NCBI GenBank assembly: GCA_001632425.1
Contig: KV425619.1
Span: 104,459-168,458 of the forward strand
Direction: 5' to 3'
Source: Neolentinus lepideus HHB14362 ss-1
Lineage: Eukaryota > Basidiomycota > Agaricomycetes > Gloeophyllales > Gloeophyllaceae
Length of the DNA: 64,000 nt
In this document: piece after piece, positions 1-12,208 of the stretch
How the letters are laid out: the number at the start of each line of letters is the position of its first letter
Position numbering within the stretch: the first letter of the stretch is position 1
Notes under the pieces: model-generated
The model's input: only the letters and a program-made list of their open reading frames with translations
The model's database searches: none
What the model was told of the DNA's origin: nothing
Program-made: the position numbers and the translations under genes

Positions 1-188
1 TTGCGTGTCCGTTCCTTGTACCGGTGGGTTTATACAACATCGATAACTTCCACGGAGTCTCAGGCGCTAGTAGGTGGACCCGCGTTGCCGCATCGTTGGG
101 CAGAAGATGAATCCGTCACGGACCTATACTCCACGCGTGAACAAATATTTGTTTCTCAAAAGCACTACTCACTAACTCGAATTATCAG

Positions 189-1075
189 GGCGCTATCGGC
201 ATAGCAGGCCTCGTAGCTGCCATATACCCGATGGAGTCCCCCGGCGGGTACCAGCTATACGGGCGTAGCTTGCCGGCATGGCAGACATGGGGCCGGGGCC
301 AGGATTTCAGCCCGGCGAAGCCATGGCTACTTGAGCCTTTCGATCAGGTGGTTTTCGAGCCAGTTACGGAGGAGGATTACGTGGAGGTATTTGTTCCGAA
401 TATCCCTGAGGAGATACGGAGGGCTGACAGTTTGAGGCAGATAGAGAAATTGTTCGATGCCGGCAGGTATAAGTTCAAGGTGGGTAATGCAGATGGCTGG
501 GAACATATTCGCACATGACACCTTGAGTAGGTGGAGCCTGCAACGTTCTCAATAGCGGAATACAACGCGTTCGTAAAGTCGGTCCAACCTGAGATCGAGG
601 ACTTCAGGCGCAGACAAGCGGAGGGAACCGCCGCCGAGGAGATAAAGTACATATCAATATCAGGTTGAGTTTATCGGAACTGATCGTCTGTCATTTTCAC
701 AGGGAAGCCAAGCTACTGGAGAAGTGGGAAATTGAGAAGGCGAAGGCTACGAGTTCTTCATCAGGCGAAGCTGTAACGGAAGGTTGGTGACTGCCTTGCC
801 CTTCACCATGCCGGTATTAACATTCAGCAGCTTCAGATGACACAGGAGAAGTTATTACCTCCTCACTCTCAGCCACCATCTGGAAGATTCATTGCAAGCC
901 TGGCGACGTTGTTGAGTCACCGGAACAAGTCATGATGATTCTGGAGGCGATGAAGACGGAAATCAACATAGAGGCAGGAGAAGAGTGTGTCGGGAAGAAA
1001 GTGAAGGGCTTCGGCAGCGGAGTCAGGGAAGGCAAAGTAGTTAAGCCGGGAGATGTACTGGCCGTGCTGGAGTAG
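189..1075 (+). CDS. DUR1,2: Urea amidolyase (urea carboxylase part), C-terminal fragment with biotin-carrier domain
   Basis: Urea carboxylase/allophanate hydrolase makes ammonia from urea through allophanate in the cytosol. Only the C-terminal part lies here. The first visible exon (about 189-478) reads IYPMESPGGYQLYGR and PWLLEPFDQVVFEPV, hallmarks of the AHS2 carboxyltransferase domain. Three more exons follow (531-646, 703-782, 828-1075). All joins keep frame and each has GT..AG ends. The last exon is a biotinyl carrier domain with the biotinylation motif EAMKTE and the ending KPGDVLAVLE before TAG. The next exon upstream, expected to carry a KYNPAR-type motif, is not visible in bases 1-188, so either a long intron precedes or the gene is broken near the window edge. 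Family identity is clear; intactness of the whole gene cannot be judged. Confidence 0.85.
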
Positions 1076-1605
1076 CATCACAGCGGCTCGAAGGAATGAA
1101 AGATGAGTAATGGTAAAAGAAGGAGTTAGAAATCAGCCAAGGACGAATTTGTCCAATGTTTGACCTACGTCTTGTGCCAACGGTTCAGGACAGAATTATC
1201 GTAATTGGGACTCCCTATTAACACGCAGTAGATTTTGTCACATGGATTGCTTTAATGCGCAGCGAAAATATGATAAATATGGAAATGATGGAAAGCCAGC
1301 CGACAAATGTGCTCCGCTCGATGCATACAAGCGTCAACTTCAACACTTGATTCCTTGTTCGTGCTGTTAGAGCAAAGCCTATTTACTTGGCCGCTAAATT
1401 TAGATCAGCACATGATGAGGAGGCCAAGATTACCTTGTTCAAAAATTTCGTGGAACTACCAGGCCTTAGCCGAACTGTCCATATGAACTTATCCCGACGG
1501 AGACACTCCAGAATTATACCACTCGTTTCCCATTAACCCATAAGATTGCGCATACAACTAACAAATACTAGCCATTACGCATAATTTAGATAGCGCGCCT
1601 GCCCT
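1076..1605. other. Intergenic, no gene seen
   Basis: AT-richer spacer between the tail-to-tail urea amidolyase and RlpA-like genes. It probably holds both 3' untranslated regions. No ORF with protein-like composition was seen. Confidence 0.5.
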
Positions 1606-2078
1606 CTATTCGTAATCCCAGGTAACCTGGATCCTCCCCTGGTCCAAGCTAGCAAGTCTCTGGAACGCTGCGGGAGACAAGTCGATGTCATTCGGCCCGC
1701 AGCCGGGGCACTCGTCTACGACGGTCGCGTCAACAAACTGGCCGTTGTCTGCATCGTGATATAAGGGTCAACGAGAAACTGGGAGAAGTGGTGTCAGGAG
1801 AACGCACAGTGTACACCGATGTGCTGGTAACAGTGGCTTCCGCCGTTGTACTGAGCGGTCGAGAGCGCGACGATCAAGTCCGAGGACTTGGAGACGGCGC
1901 CGCAGGCGCCCTGGCCGGGGTAGAAGTACGTCGCTGTGGAGCTGCGTGTCAGTACGAGTAAGGGGAGCTTAGGGAGAGTGAAATGGGGCACACCGTCACC
2001 GCTGTAGCTGAAGAAATTGGTAGTGGCAGCTTTCATGGCGGCCATAGCGGCGAGGACGCGTTGGTAGTCGATATACAT
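1606..2078 (-). CDS. RlpA/expansin-like small protein (double-psi beta-barrel)
   Basis: On the minus strand the pieces FFSYSGDG, ATYFYPGQGACG, SSDLIVALSTAQYNGGSHC, ATVVDECPGCGPNDIDLSP and a C-terminal QGRIQVTWDYE before TAG (1608-1606) line up with fungal RlpA-like/barwin-expansin proteins. These are double-psi beta-barrel proteins usually secreted and acting on or binding cell-wall polysaccharide. Two introns are inferred, one after SGDG and one after HCYQHI. The ATG at 2078 gives an N terminus without an obvious signal peptide, so a further 5' exon is possible. The catalytic-type Asp and the paired Cys residues (ACG, ECPGC) are present. A decayed copy lies at 11010-11376. Confidence 0.75.
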
Positions 2079-3339
2079 GATGATTAGAGTGTAGGGCGAG
2101 TAGAGAATAGAGTGCTTGAGTGCTTGAATAGCTGAGGAGCTTGGAATAAGGTTTTCAGCGGTGAACAGACAGCTTTTATAATGCAAAGGATTATGTACGG
2201 GACGCAGGCGATATCGTTTGGGGATATCGGGGCGAGGACGGAGGTTGGCTGGCTGAAACAACAGGGAATGAGACGTGTCGGGTACTGGTATGCAGCGAGA
2301 CTAGCCGTCTGGAGAGCATGAGACCTGACAATCAACAGTCGTAGGATGTGAGTGCCGTCAACTGGACTTGACAGACGCCGGTACGAAGAGAGAACGTTCG
2401 TTCATGCAGTTATTGTAATCACGTCTTCTCTGCCAAGACATATAGAAGCTGTATAGAACAGGCTTGTTGAGCAATGTGCTAGAATACACCCCCCGCCCAA
2501 CCCGAGGATGAGAGGGGTAGGCTTCAAAATTGGCTGTATCAGTCCTGAGAAGTAGTGAATTCGTCGCCTCCGGTGCAGATCATCACTAGCGTCTATCAAA
2601 GGCCGAGGGATACCACCAAAGTTCCGGAGGGCCTTTGATCACTTGGAAGAGAAAGCAACTCAAGAATAAACGGGACAAGAGGCTGCGCTCCGCTCGGAAC
2701 AGAGAGGATGTTGGGCAACTCCGGTATTTCAGGACCGATAGCGAATGGAAAAGAGAAATGACCGCGTTCGAAAGGCATCAGACAATCTATACAACGGTGA
2801 GCCTATGAAGGGAACTGCACCAACACACCAACGGCTGGTGAAGGATGAAAAGCCATATTTGAGGTCCGTGGACCTAAGAGCACTACATTTTTCACTGTCT
2901 TTGGAGTTCGCCACGGATCTGACGCAAAAATGGCAAGTGCGAATGTCACAAAGTTTCTGATATATGGAGTGGTGACGCATATGAAAGATCCCAGTGCATT
3001 CTGAGTGAGGGGGACAGGATCTGAGAACGTTTGGTACCAGTCTTCGAGCGCAAGAGCGTCATGGGACGAGGCCGAGGAAAGGCCAGAGACCAAGATCATT
3101 TACTACTTGCAATATTCCGATTCAACAGGTGCAATACTGAGATGGCATATTAGTCCTGACAATTTGAGATGCTGTCTTCGCGATAGAATACAGTCAATCA
3201 TGCAAGGAAGAGAACATCTGAGGAGTATCGGCCGGCGCTTCAGCGTCCTTATAATGAATTCCCACGCTTTGAACGACTTGGAATTTAGTTTTATTTGCTC
3301 TGATGTGCTTTGACGAAGTCAAAGCTCGATAACCCATCG
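2079..3339. other. Intergenic; weak minus-strand ORFs only
   Basis: Two neighbouring minus-strand ORFs (3099-2803 and 2778-2596) can be linked by a plausible short intron, and the first contains DALALEDWYQTFSDP. I do not recognise any family, there is no clear start context, and composition is not decisive. They are noted as possible remnants, not called as a gene. Confidence 0.3.
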
Positions 3340-4606
3340 ATGGCCGACGCCGACGAGCTCTCCCTCGACGCCGTCTTCACCGTCAGTATCGCTCCCCATG
3401 GCTGAATTGCTCGCTGCTGACTCTGATCTCTTCGACTCGGTACTCCTCAACGTCGACCTGCTCTTGCTCTGCCTGCCACCGTCTCCAACATGTTCTTAAT
3501 ATTTGAAACGGATCCCTCTCACAACACCCGTTTGTGGTGAAGGAAGAGGAGAAACGTTCACCGACGCCTCCTGCGACCTCCTCCATCTACACTCGTGAAA
3601 AACCTTTGTGTGCCCGAGATGATACGTGGAGGGAGGTTAGGATAAGACTGGTCGGGTCGCATCCTTTGTGGGGACATTATCTGTACGCATCTTTCCTTAT
3701 TTTTATGTCTTGACTCCAAGGCTGGGACTGATGCTGGATGCTGCAATTTGAAGCTGGAATGCCGCGCGCGCTTTCGCGTCATATCTGGACCAAAATAAGG
3801 AAATATATGCAGGTGGGAGTGTGCTTGAGCTGGGAGCGGGCGGCGGCCTACCTGGGATTGTGTGCGCTTTGAACGGCGCAAGACAGGTGTGTGATGTGTC
3901 TCTGTGCTCTTGGATTTTGGAGCACGTTGAGATGCAGCGAACTTGTAGACAGTGTTGACCGACTACCCGGATAAAGAACTAGTGGATAACTTGATGAATA
4001 ATGTTCAAGAGAACTTACCTGAGGCGAGGAGGGAGAGCGTCGTAGTACAGGTACGGCAATGCATCATTACCTACAGTAATAATGACATCAATAAATTGAG
4101 CAAATGATTCTTGAAGGGATACATCTGGGGTCAATCCATCGACTCTCTCCTCAGCCTGACACCAGAGGGCAGAGGATTTGATCTTATCATCCTGTCCGAC
4201 CTTGTATTCAATCACTCCCAAGTACGTCGGTACCCCTTCTATGTTCGTCCATTATGTTGACACTGAGGCACGTAAAATTACAGCACGACGCACTCTTGAA
4301 AACATGCGACCTCTCTCTGTCGAAGGTTTCCACGGCCAGCGTCCTTGTATTTTACACGCACCATCGTCCGCAGTACGCCCAGCGCGACCTGGAGTTTTTC
4401 AAGAAAGCAGAGGAGAGGGAGTGGAACTGTGAGGAGATATTAACGAGAAAATATCCGGTAAGTGAGGCCGGTCTGCACCCACATTGCATACAGAGCTAAT
4501 GATCATGTATTTCGTGCAGCCTATGTTCCCAGACGATCCCGGAGAGGAGGAAGTGAGAGCGACAGTGCACGGATGGCGATTAACAAGAAATTCGAAATGT
4601 AAATGA
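3340..4606 (+). CDS. EFM7: Protein N-terminal/lysine methyltransferase, EFM7 (nicotinamide N-methyltransferase-like)
   Basis: EFM7-type enzymes use S-adenosylmethionine to methylate the N-terminal region of translation elongation factor 1A in the cytosol. Exon 1 starts MADADELSLDAVFT. Later exons give LWGHYLYA, AFASYLD, the SAM-binding motif I VLELGAGGGLPGIVCALNGA, TDYPDKELVDNL (motif II acid), GYIWGQS, the motif IV segment FDLIILSDLVFNHSQ and YTHHRPQYAQRDLEFF. At least five introns are inferred and all fit GT..AG. The motif order and GGGLPG glycine loop fit the seven-beta-strand methyltransferase family 16. It lies head to tail with SDH4, 225 bp apart. Exon edges between 3380 and 3700 are the least certain. 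Confidence 0.85.
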
Positions 4607-4830
4607 TTTAGTATCCAAAGTATTGTATCGTAGCCCACAAGATATATTTCTTGTATCCCTAACCTTCGAGGACTACAAAACACATGAAGTAAACGTACCT
4701 GCCGACAAATAACTGCGAAAGACCGGACTGAAACGGGGAGCACGTGATTGGCTGCCCCGTTTCCGGAGGTTATCCCGTCCTCTGCATTCTTGTCTTCCTT
4801 GTCCCCATCGTCGTCGTCGACGCTAACGCC

Positions 4831-5658
4831 ATGTCGACCTCACTCGCTTTGCGCTCGTCGTTGCACAGACACGCCGCCCGCCGCGCCCCCATCGCTTTCG
4901 CCCAAGGTGTGCCATTGCGATTGGATTGCGAACATGGGATAGTTTACTCACCGAGACTGGCTTGGATAGTGCGCAAGGCGACGAGCAGCTCGACTGAATA
5001 TGTTCCTGGTGGCCGTACGTTGTCCTTCTATCGTCGGACTCGCGAATGTGCACTGAGCTCCTGAGCCTGACTTGGTGCAGCGATCTACAAGGGCACCGTG
5101 AACGACCCTACGACCTTCCCGACCCCCTCAAAGACGCATGGATCCTACCACTGGGCTTTTGAGCGTCTGCTCTCAGCAGGCCTCGTGCCTCTTACTGGTG
5201 CTGCGTTTGTGATGAGTCCCACGGCGCACCCGGTGCTCGACGGGTTGTTGGGCGTGAGCTTGGTTATGCACAGTCACATTGGGGTGAGCGTTCCGTCTCT
5301 TTTCTATCCTATTATATTCCTGGCAAACATGTGTCTCTATGTGATGGACTAGAGATTGATGCCGACCGCATGTACGCGTGACCTTCGCCGCTGGTATTGA
5401 CTGCTTGCTATCTCTAGTTCGACTCCATCCTCGTCGACTATGTTCACAAGCGCAAGTTCCCCATTCTCGGGCCGCTCGCGAGCTGGACTCTCCGTGCGAC
5501 GACCGTCGGTGTACTAGTGGGCGTGTACAAGTTCAACACGGAGGACGTCGGTGAGTGTTGTCTTGCAGCGTGGAGCCGCGAGTCCTTTCCAGCATAATGC
5601 TGATACAAACATGGACTCAGGCCTCACAGAACTCATCTCGAAGGTTTGGACAGCATAG
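4831..5658 (+). CDS. SDH4: Succinate dehydrogenase membrane anchor subunit CybS (complex II)
   Basis: SDH4/SDHD anchors succinate dehydrogenase in the inner mitochondrial membrane and contributes to haem b and ubiquinone binding. The spliced product is about 163 aa: an Arg-rich, Ala-rich presequence (MSTSLALRSSLHRHAARRAP), then GSYHWAFERLLSAGLVPLTG, a first hydrophobic helix, VMHSHIGFDSILVDYVHKRK with the conserved haem-ligand region His and the Asp-Tyr quinone-site pair, further hydrophobic helices and the end LTELISKVWTA. Four introns are inferred and all joins keep frame. I chose the ATG at 4831 because it opens the mitochondrial-type presequence. An ATG at 4748 lies in another frame and is rejected. 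Confidence 0.93.
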
Positions 5659-6247
5659 AAGTGCCGCCTTCAGGGCGTCCTTTTTTTCCCAGGGCGGGAG
5701 GGAGGGCAATCGGGCTCGCGCACTGTGCAGTGTATGTATAAAAGTGAACTCGAAATGCATAATTCTTTTTTTCTTCCTTGCGTGAAATGCTGCTCCGATA
5801 GGTGTAGCCGATACTGGAAACTTTCGGTCTATGTCGAAGGTATTAACGAAGGACACCTTTAGCGGGCTCGCACTCCAGCAAACTGTACCTATTTCCGCCT
5901 TCCTCGCTCTCGTTCGGAATGTAGCGGATCGCGGGCAATACGTCAACATTAGCCTTCTTCTCTGTTAGGTTCAATGCATGCGCAAGGCGTGTATCGTTTC
6001 CCATTGGAACGGCGGTAACGGGCTACCAATCCATTCCTATTTATCATAGTGCTGGGCTGCCCTTCCACCTGAAAGCATCTGTTAGTCCGTACGATGGTAG
6101 TGAATTCCGATGGAGCGACTGACGCTACATGTTCATTTTATTAATTCGCAGCTCCTCCGTGGTAAACCCTGACGCCAAGAAGTTATGAAGGCGTTCTCAT
6201 AATGATATTGAGCAGAAGTATGAGTTATCAAAACATCATACGTAAGG
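5659..6247. other. Intergenic, no gene seen
   Basis: Spacer between the convergent 3' ends of SDH4 and the unknown gene at 6248-9241. It has a poly-T run near 5766. No supported coding region. Confidence 0.5.
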
Positions 6248-9241
6248 TCATTCTACGTGGCCCGGCCCTCTGGACTCATACTCGGCGATGACATCGTCGA
6301 GTTCCTCTTGGCTTATATCACATTGGTACGTGAACAAGATGTGATCCTTGTATTCCGGATCTCTCTCCCATGATCTTCCTGTCCAGCGCAAACGGGGACC
6401 ACCATTCCACCTGCAACAAGTGATTAGGGACAGCGGCGATCGTACGTCTTAGCTTACCACGTTGAAACGTAGGCTTGTTTGATTTCACCGCCTCTTACCG
6501 TGGTCTCTTCAAGTGTCACCGCATTTGTCAATTTGACATCGGGTATGGCCTGGGGAATGTGGATTCTACGCGGGTCGTCAATGGATTCCAATGGCTTTGT
6601 ACATTCGTCCCTGTCAGAGCAATGACATAACGTATGAAGCCTGGGTAGTCACATTAGGAGACTGCACTGAACTCCAGGGGAGCGACGACTTGCCAGTCCG
6701 CAGATGCCCAGTACAGGTAGGGAATCACATTTGCATCGTTCTTTCTGTCCTTGGGCAGACGACGAGAGGCCAATACGTACAAAAGAGGGTCGAATCCTTG
6801 ATCCTGTTGATGATTCCATTCAGCGAGGTCGCGCTTGTGTTGCATCTGAAAGTTTTCCCCGTCCGCTCCGACCAAGCATATATGGATTGGCTCCGTCCTC
6901 GATTGGATGGACGCAACATACAGCGGTCGACCTCTACTGTCGAGGCCTCCAATTATAAGCTTGTAGCATTGGTCAGAGGCAGACAAATCCGTGCTATGGA
7001 CCCAGCGCAAGCTATTCCAATCACCGATGAGTAGTTCCTGCGCTTTCACCCGGACCTTGCGCGGGTGATCTCTCTGCTATCATGAGCACAACCCACAACT
7101 GAATTCGATAATGACAACTAACTATGGCATATTGGCCTGGTCGAGACCCTGGAACACGCCATATGGACTTGGAGAGCTTATGGCCATCATCGTCTCCTAC
7201 TCCGTGCAGTGTAACCTTTATGATACTCCGCAGACCAAATTCGAAGGAGAAGAGGGAATCTGTGTCATGACGCGGGAGGTATTCGTTATCTATCTCAGTT
7301 ACATCTCCCTGCTGATGCCGAAGAATGTCGAGCATCGCATCGCAGCAATCTCGATCTTTCTGGGTGACGATTCGGACAATATCAGGGACTTCTGGCGATC
7401 TATGCGACAAATTAAACAGGTCCTGAGTTGACTCAATGAAAATACGTACCCTAGATACATATCAGCAAGTCTCGCGCATAGATGATGGAGCCACCGCCGT
7501 TGGATTGCTTGCGGGAAACAATAATACTGCTCTCTGACGGAACAAGCCAGCTCATTTCCGTCGATGACTGCGTTCCATTCATGCATGAATCTCCCCAGAA
7601 GTCGAAAGGAGTCGGAGTGGAGCTCTGTAAATGTCGGGGCAGACGGACCTTGCAAAAGCTGGAGTCGAAGAGGAGTATTTTGGCTCAAACACTTGTCAGC
7701 ACTGTCCGAAATTGACCAGGGAAGGGGGATCTTTAGTTGAAGGCCGGAGTAACCAAAAAACAAATCTCCTGCAAGTTCTCCCCAGCTCACAGCTACAGGA
7801 GAGCGTGAGTAAATATGATATATAAAAAGTCGGAGCTGACGCTCACACAAAGGGAGCCATAAGGCTTCAAAGATAGCAGGTTGGGTTGCGGGATCTTCTG
7901 CTATAGATCTCAGTATTCCCTGGAGCAGACGGATGCCGATGGCCTTCATTAGGGGATCACAAGTCAATTCAATAGCTCTCAGCCAGCGTGCGATACGCGC
8001 AGTGCCGATAGCGCCAATGGCGAGTTTGGTGTGATCCCGACCCAATACGGTACCCAAGAATGCATAATCACCGCTGAGGAGGTTGATGATAGGAATGGTA
8101 GCTAGGTATGAGACGTTGATATCACTGCTTTGTTAGTAGATATCGTCTAGTCTTCAGAGTCAGAGAGGGTCGTCTCACCGGCTAAAGCTTTGCTCCATCA
8201 GTGTTGAGATGAGCCGCCATACTGAATGGTCACTAGAAGCATCGAGTGGGTGACTCGAATAGAAAATAACGTCATAAAATTCCTTAATTGTTGAGAGGGC
8301 GGTCGCCTGGGAGGTAGAGACCAGGGCTTGATGAGACCGTGCCAGTAAGAAGGAAGTCTCATTATTTTCAACTAGTCGCGAGATCTTCAGAGCAATCTTT
8401 TTCAACGGGGGTTGTATTCCAGTCTCGCCTGGTGCGCTTCCAAGGGTGCTAAGGAAAACTGTGAGCACCACGCCGTAGTAGAGCGCGACATCCTGCGAGG
8501 GGCTATTGTTGCGACTGTAGGTGTGAGCGATTCAATACAGGCTCATGTCTATGCAGCGGTTAGAACATACCGAATGTACTTCAGCACTTTCTTGCATTCT
8601 CTGTTGATACGTTTCACGAGGTGTGAGGTAGGAGGTGGTAGATAAGTTACCGTGAGCAAAATAAATGCATCGAGTAACACCAGCATATCGGGCTCTCTGG
8701 ATTGAAGAGATCGTGACAATCTTTGATATTCACATGAGCTGCATGTCCGCGGGTTATGATACGGCTCTGAGTGGCATGCCCTTATGCGTGCCTGTAATGT
8801 CGCTTTCAACAGCCGAGCCATCGCGGCATGCGGTCCCAGCCCCATCCTGGTGGCCATATCAGTGCACGCGTCTCCAAGAGCTTTGCCAAAGATACTGATA
8901 GCCTTTCCCAAGGTCCTACCGGGTCCAGGAATGTCTGAAGCAGTTGAGGCGCTCGCCGCGTCCAAATCCACATGGTTATCTAGCAGGACGTCTAGAGCAC
9001 CGGCATCCAAGTCGTACACTGTATGTTGATTGTGCAATGGCTTGGTCCGTACACTTTCAAAAGCCTTTCCCAATATGCCGAAAACCCGGTCCAAGGTCCG
9101 TCCAGGTCCTGGCACGTCTGAAACGGTAGAGACGCTATCCAGCTCAAAGTCGAAGTCATTGTTGTTCAGAACATCGAGGGCACGAGCATCGAGTTCATAA
9201 GAAGCTGATGGGATGTTCGGTGATGAGGACATGAAGGTCAC
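6248..9241 (-). CDS. Large multi-exon protein of unknown function, paralog A
   Basis: I do not recognise a named family. The N-terminal exon (start 9241 or 9214 region) has two tandem copies of a short module, each an acidic LDxxALDVL stretch followed by S(T/A)S-D-(V/I)PGPGRTL. Next comes MGLGPHAAMARLL and a Cys-containing segment (CSSCEYQ). Further exons give helical stretches (IARWLRAIELTCDPLMKAIG, ELHSDSFRLLGRFMHEWN) and a C-terminal part with IIGGLDSRGRPLYVASI and PYLYWASADW. The last exon is WNGGPRLRWTGRSWERDP ending HVE before TGA (6250-6248). The PLYVxxx stretch weakly recalls DM9/DUF3421 repeats (inference only). At least six introns. The whole architecture, including intron positions, matches the divergent gene at 13519-16535. 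Total length is roughly 900 aa. Confidence 0.75.
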
Positions 9242-11009
9242 ACGCGCGAGAGCAGAGAAAGGATATTTAGTCGCGTTCTTACATCTGGAACGTCTTGAAG
9301 CTTAAGTACAGCAATACTAGGGTCGCATGGCAGTGCACAAAGCAACCGATGCCAAAATTAGTGAGAAAATTGGCCTCGAAACGCACAGAGCAACGTAATG
9401 CATGCCCAAAACCGAGTTCGTCAGTAGGAGTCTTGACACTACAAAGACTGGCAAGTCCGAGGAGACAACCCACCAATTCGCAGCCTTCTGGAGGAGATTG
9501 TCTACACTTTGAAACTGTTAAGCACAAAGAGGACTGAGAGACGCAGAGAAGACGCAGGCCTAACAAGCGAAAGTAGAGGCGAAAGCAAATTGCCAAGGTC
9601 AAGCATAGACAAATAGACCATTCACCTCATTTGATCCGACCTTCTACCGACCTTCATTCAAGCTCGACACGGCAGGCGCATAATACAAGTTGGCTTAGGG
9701 ATCTGGAGACCACACGGACGGTAGGTAGTCTTGTATTCAGCACGTAGAGACTAGAGGGCAAGACTGACCATCTAAGCCGAGATTCACAGGGCTCGACGTT
9801 CTACTGCCACTAGGGCCTCCTCCGGATATATAGGCTTATAGTATGCCCTATCATGGAGGATGTTTGAACTAACCCCAACGGATGACCCTCTGATCCTCCG
9901 GTCCAGCCGCCTGTTTGAGACGACCTTTCGGCGATACTCGATAACGACACGATCTCTGCACTTGGCCAGCATCCGAACACTGGCATGGTTCTCGTTATGC
10001 AAAATACATAAATTCTCTATCGTCGCATGAAGTTCGGGGACGCCCAGACGCGGTCGTTATGAAACAAGGATTCTCCTTTCGGCCGCATAGGCGCTTTAGT
10101 GTATGGCGCTTCTTGTTCTCCCCTGCTCTTCGGACTTGTTAGGGCCCTAGAGTGCCTACCGACATTTGTTTCGGAATCCCGGCGACCTGCCCACGACACT
10201 GGTCTTGATCGAGAGTAGTCTATTCTGGAGGCGATGCAGAACACAAGTCCTGGATTTCGACACTCTCCCGAGTCTGATACGTCACCTGTATACTTTGGAA
10301 CAACATGGATGCGGGCGGTATTCTTGGTACAACTTTGGCTCCCCTTCTATGCCTCTCCTGGAATTCGAGTTCGGCCTGGCCTCAATCACGTCTTGTCTTC
10401 CATTCCCGCGACGAACTTCTGATGTTATACTGTGAACTTCGCATCCGTTTCAAGCGGACCGAACACGTTACCTCTCGTGCTTTTGTTCTTGTCTATCCGG
10501 GCTTTCGATGTTTTGTCTAGAGCCTTCCGACGGGCCATGGCTGACTATTCCGGTGGTGATGGGTCCGTTCTACGCAGGTCCAATGTACCTGGTTTTGATG
10601 GCCCGCACAAGATACGTTGTACTGGACGGATGCACTTCGCGCCCGCTCAGGCATGTTAGCATTTTTCTCTGTAATTCTTGACCGAGATGGCCTCTCGCTA
10701 CAGTTGGATCGTGGCCAGTCAAGTCACGCTGAAATCTAACGACTACAGCATAGTGCCGATTTAATTGTCTCGAGGTCTCTGGGCGGCTGTACCCTTTTTG
10801 CTCTACCCCTAGTTGTGGTCGGTAGTTTCGTCTGGCCACACTCTTTCCTCACTCCGATACCCCCGAAAGATATTATTGCCTCATATCCTACTCGTCCTCC
10901 CTCGGGCTAAATAAGCCCCACTGCAACTCATTACATGTCCAAGCCACTGCAGAATCCTCATCTCTCGTACATTCTTGCTGATCACCACGCCCGCTGCCTG
11001 TTACCCACC
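9242..11009. other. Intergenic between divergent paralogs, no gene seen
   Basis: About 1.8 kb. Several ORFs of 60-100 codons exist on both strands, but none shows a recognisable motif, a convincing intron structure or homology to neighbours. It presumably contains the promoter of paralog A near 9242-9650. Confidence 0.4.
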
Positions 11010-11376
11010 ATATATATAGACTACGAACGCGTCCTCGCCGTCATGGCCGGCCACCGCCGACTTCTTCAGCTACACCGGTGACGGCGCGTCTTCCTCCCCA
11101 CATCCGTCTCATAACTGTCCCAGTAAGTAACTGACTTGCCCAGCTACCTCGGCCTCGGCGCGTCTGACCTGATCGTCGACGGCGGGAAGCACTGTGCATT
11201 CTTCTCCTTATTACTCCCCGCTGATCGTCGTGTCGTGACGAAGACAACGGCAAGTACGTCGACGCAACGAGTGCCCCGGGTGCGGGCCGAACGATATCGA
11301 TCTGTCGCCTGCCGCGTTCCAGAAGCTCGCGGGCTTAGACTAGGGAAGGGTCGAGGTTACTTGGGAGTACGAATGA
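11010..11376 (+). pseudogene. Decayed RlpA/expansin-like copy
   Basis: Plus-strand pieces match the gene at 1606-2078 in order: IDYERVLAVMA, then DFFSYTGDGA in a shifted frame, YLGLGA followed by SDLIV with the intervening CG-containing residues deleted, DGGKHC, ECPGCGPNDIDLSPAAFQKL and finally VTWEYE before TGA (11374-11376). Frame changes, two internal deletions and a TAG at 11341-11343, where the intact copy has CAG (Gln of LDQGR), show it is not functional. The orientation is opposite to the intact copy. Confidence 0.8.
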
Positions 11377-11718
11377 TTCGCAGGTTAGCTATCCTACGAT
11401 TGAAACTGCCATAATTCCGTGGGATGCGGATATTTAACTGGTATTTTGTTCAAGTGGAAGTGGTATAGGGACGCGTTGTTGAATTATCCTAGTGCAGAGA
11501 ATGCCGTATGTGAATAATCAGCCCCTAACCCTAAGGGCTCAACAAGTGTGGCGCAGGCCTAGGTGGAGCCACCGATGTAGAGTTCCGGGATTGCACGGGT
11601 GGCTACGTACTTGTGGATACTCGCAAGATGGTATATAAGGAATGCTCCATACATTACATAAACATCATTCAACTACGCACACCTCTCGACGAAAATCCAT
11701 TGAGGAAAGTTATCCATA

Positions 11719-12208
11719 ATGTCTGGGATCGGTGACAAAGTCAAGTAAGAGTACAATGCTCGATGTAGGAGGAAGCGATATGTTGACATATATATGTTCC
11801 ACAGCGGTGTAGTCGAGATGGTAGAAGGTGCGCACAATTTTCCAGCTAATCACTCACGTTAAAAGTATATTTTGACCGTCTTCGATATGTACAGGAATCG
11901 GCGACCAAATCCGCGGTTCACTAATGGAAACCCTCGACACCTCTCTTTCCTCCATATCCAACTCTAACTCCGGCGACCAGGCGCCAGCGCAGGGAGGTAT
12001 GAGCAAGAACGCCGAGTTGTGGGCTAGAGGAAAGGAGGAGTACCGGCAGGGGCGGGCGAAGATGAGCGGGCGGCCGGCGGGGGACGTTGGTGCGGTGCAA
12101 GAGAACTCCGTACGCGCGAGTGACGCCCAGAATGTTTCAGCGGCGACTGAAGGTGGTGAGACTGACAGACCTCCGATTCCGCCTAGGGAATTACGGGCAT
12201 GGGGATAG
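11719..12208 (+). CDS. Small hydrophilic protein, unknown function
   Basis: Three exons (11719-11744, 11805-11827, 11895-12208) join in frame to about 120 aa, starting MSGIGDKVNGVVEMVEGIGD and continuing with charged, low-complexity sequence (RGKEEYRQGRAKMSGRP) and the end PPRELRAWG. Introns have good GTAAGA and GTGCGC donors. The repeated GIGDxVxG / GIGDQIRG pattern near the N terminus resembles small glycine/charge-rich stress-type proteins common in basidiomycetes, but I cannot name a family. No signal peptide or membrane segment. A TATA-like stretch (tatataag, about 11632) lies 85 bp upstream. Confidence 0.6.
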
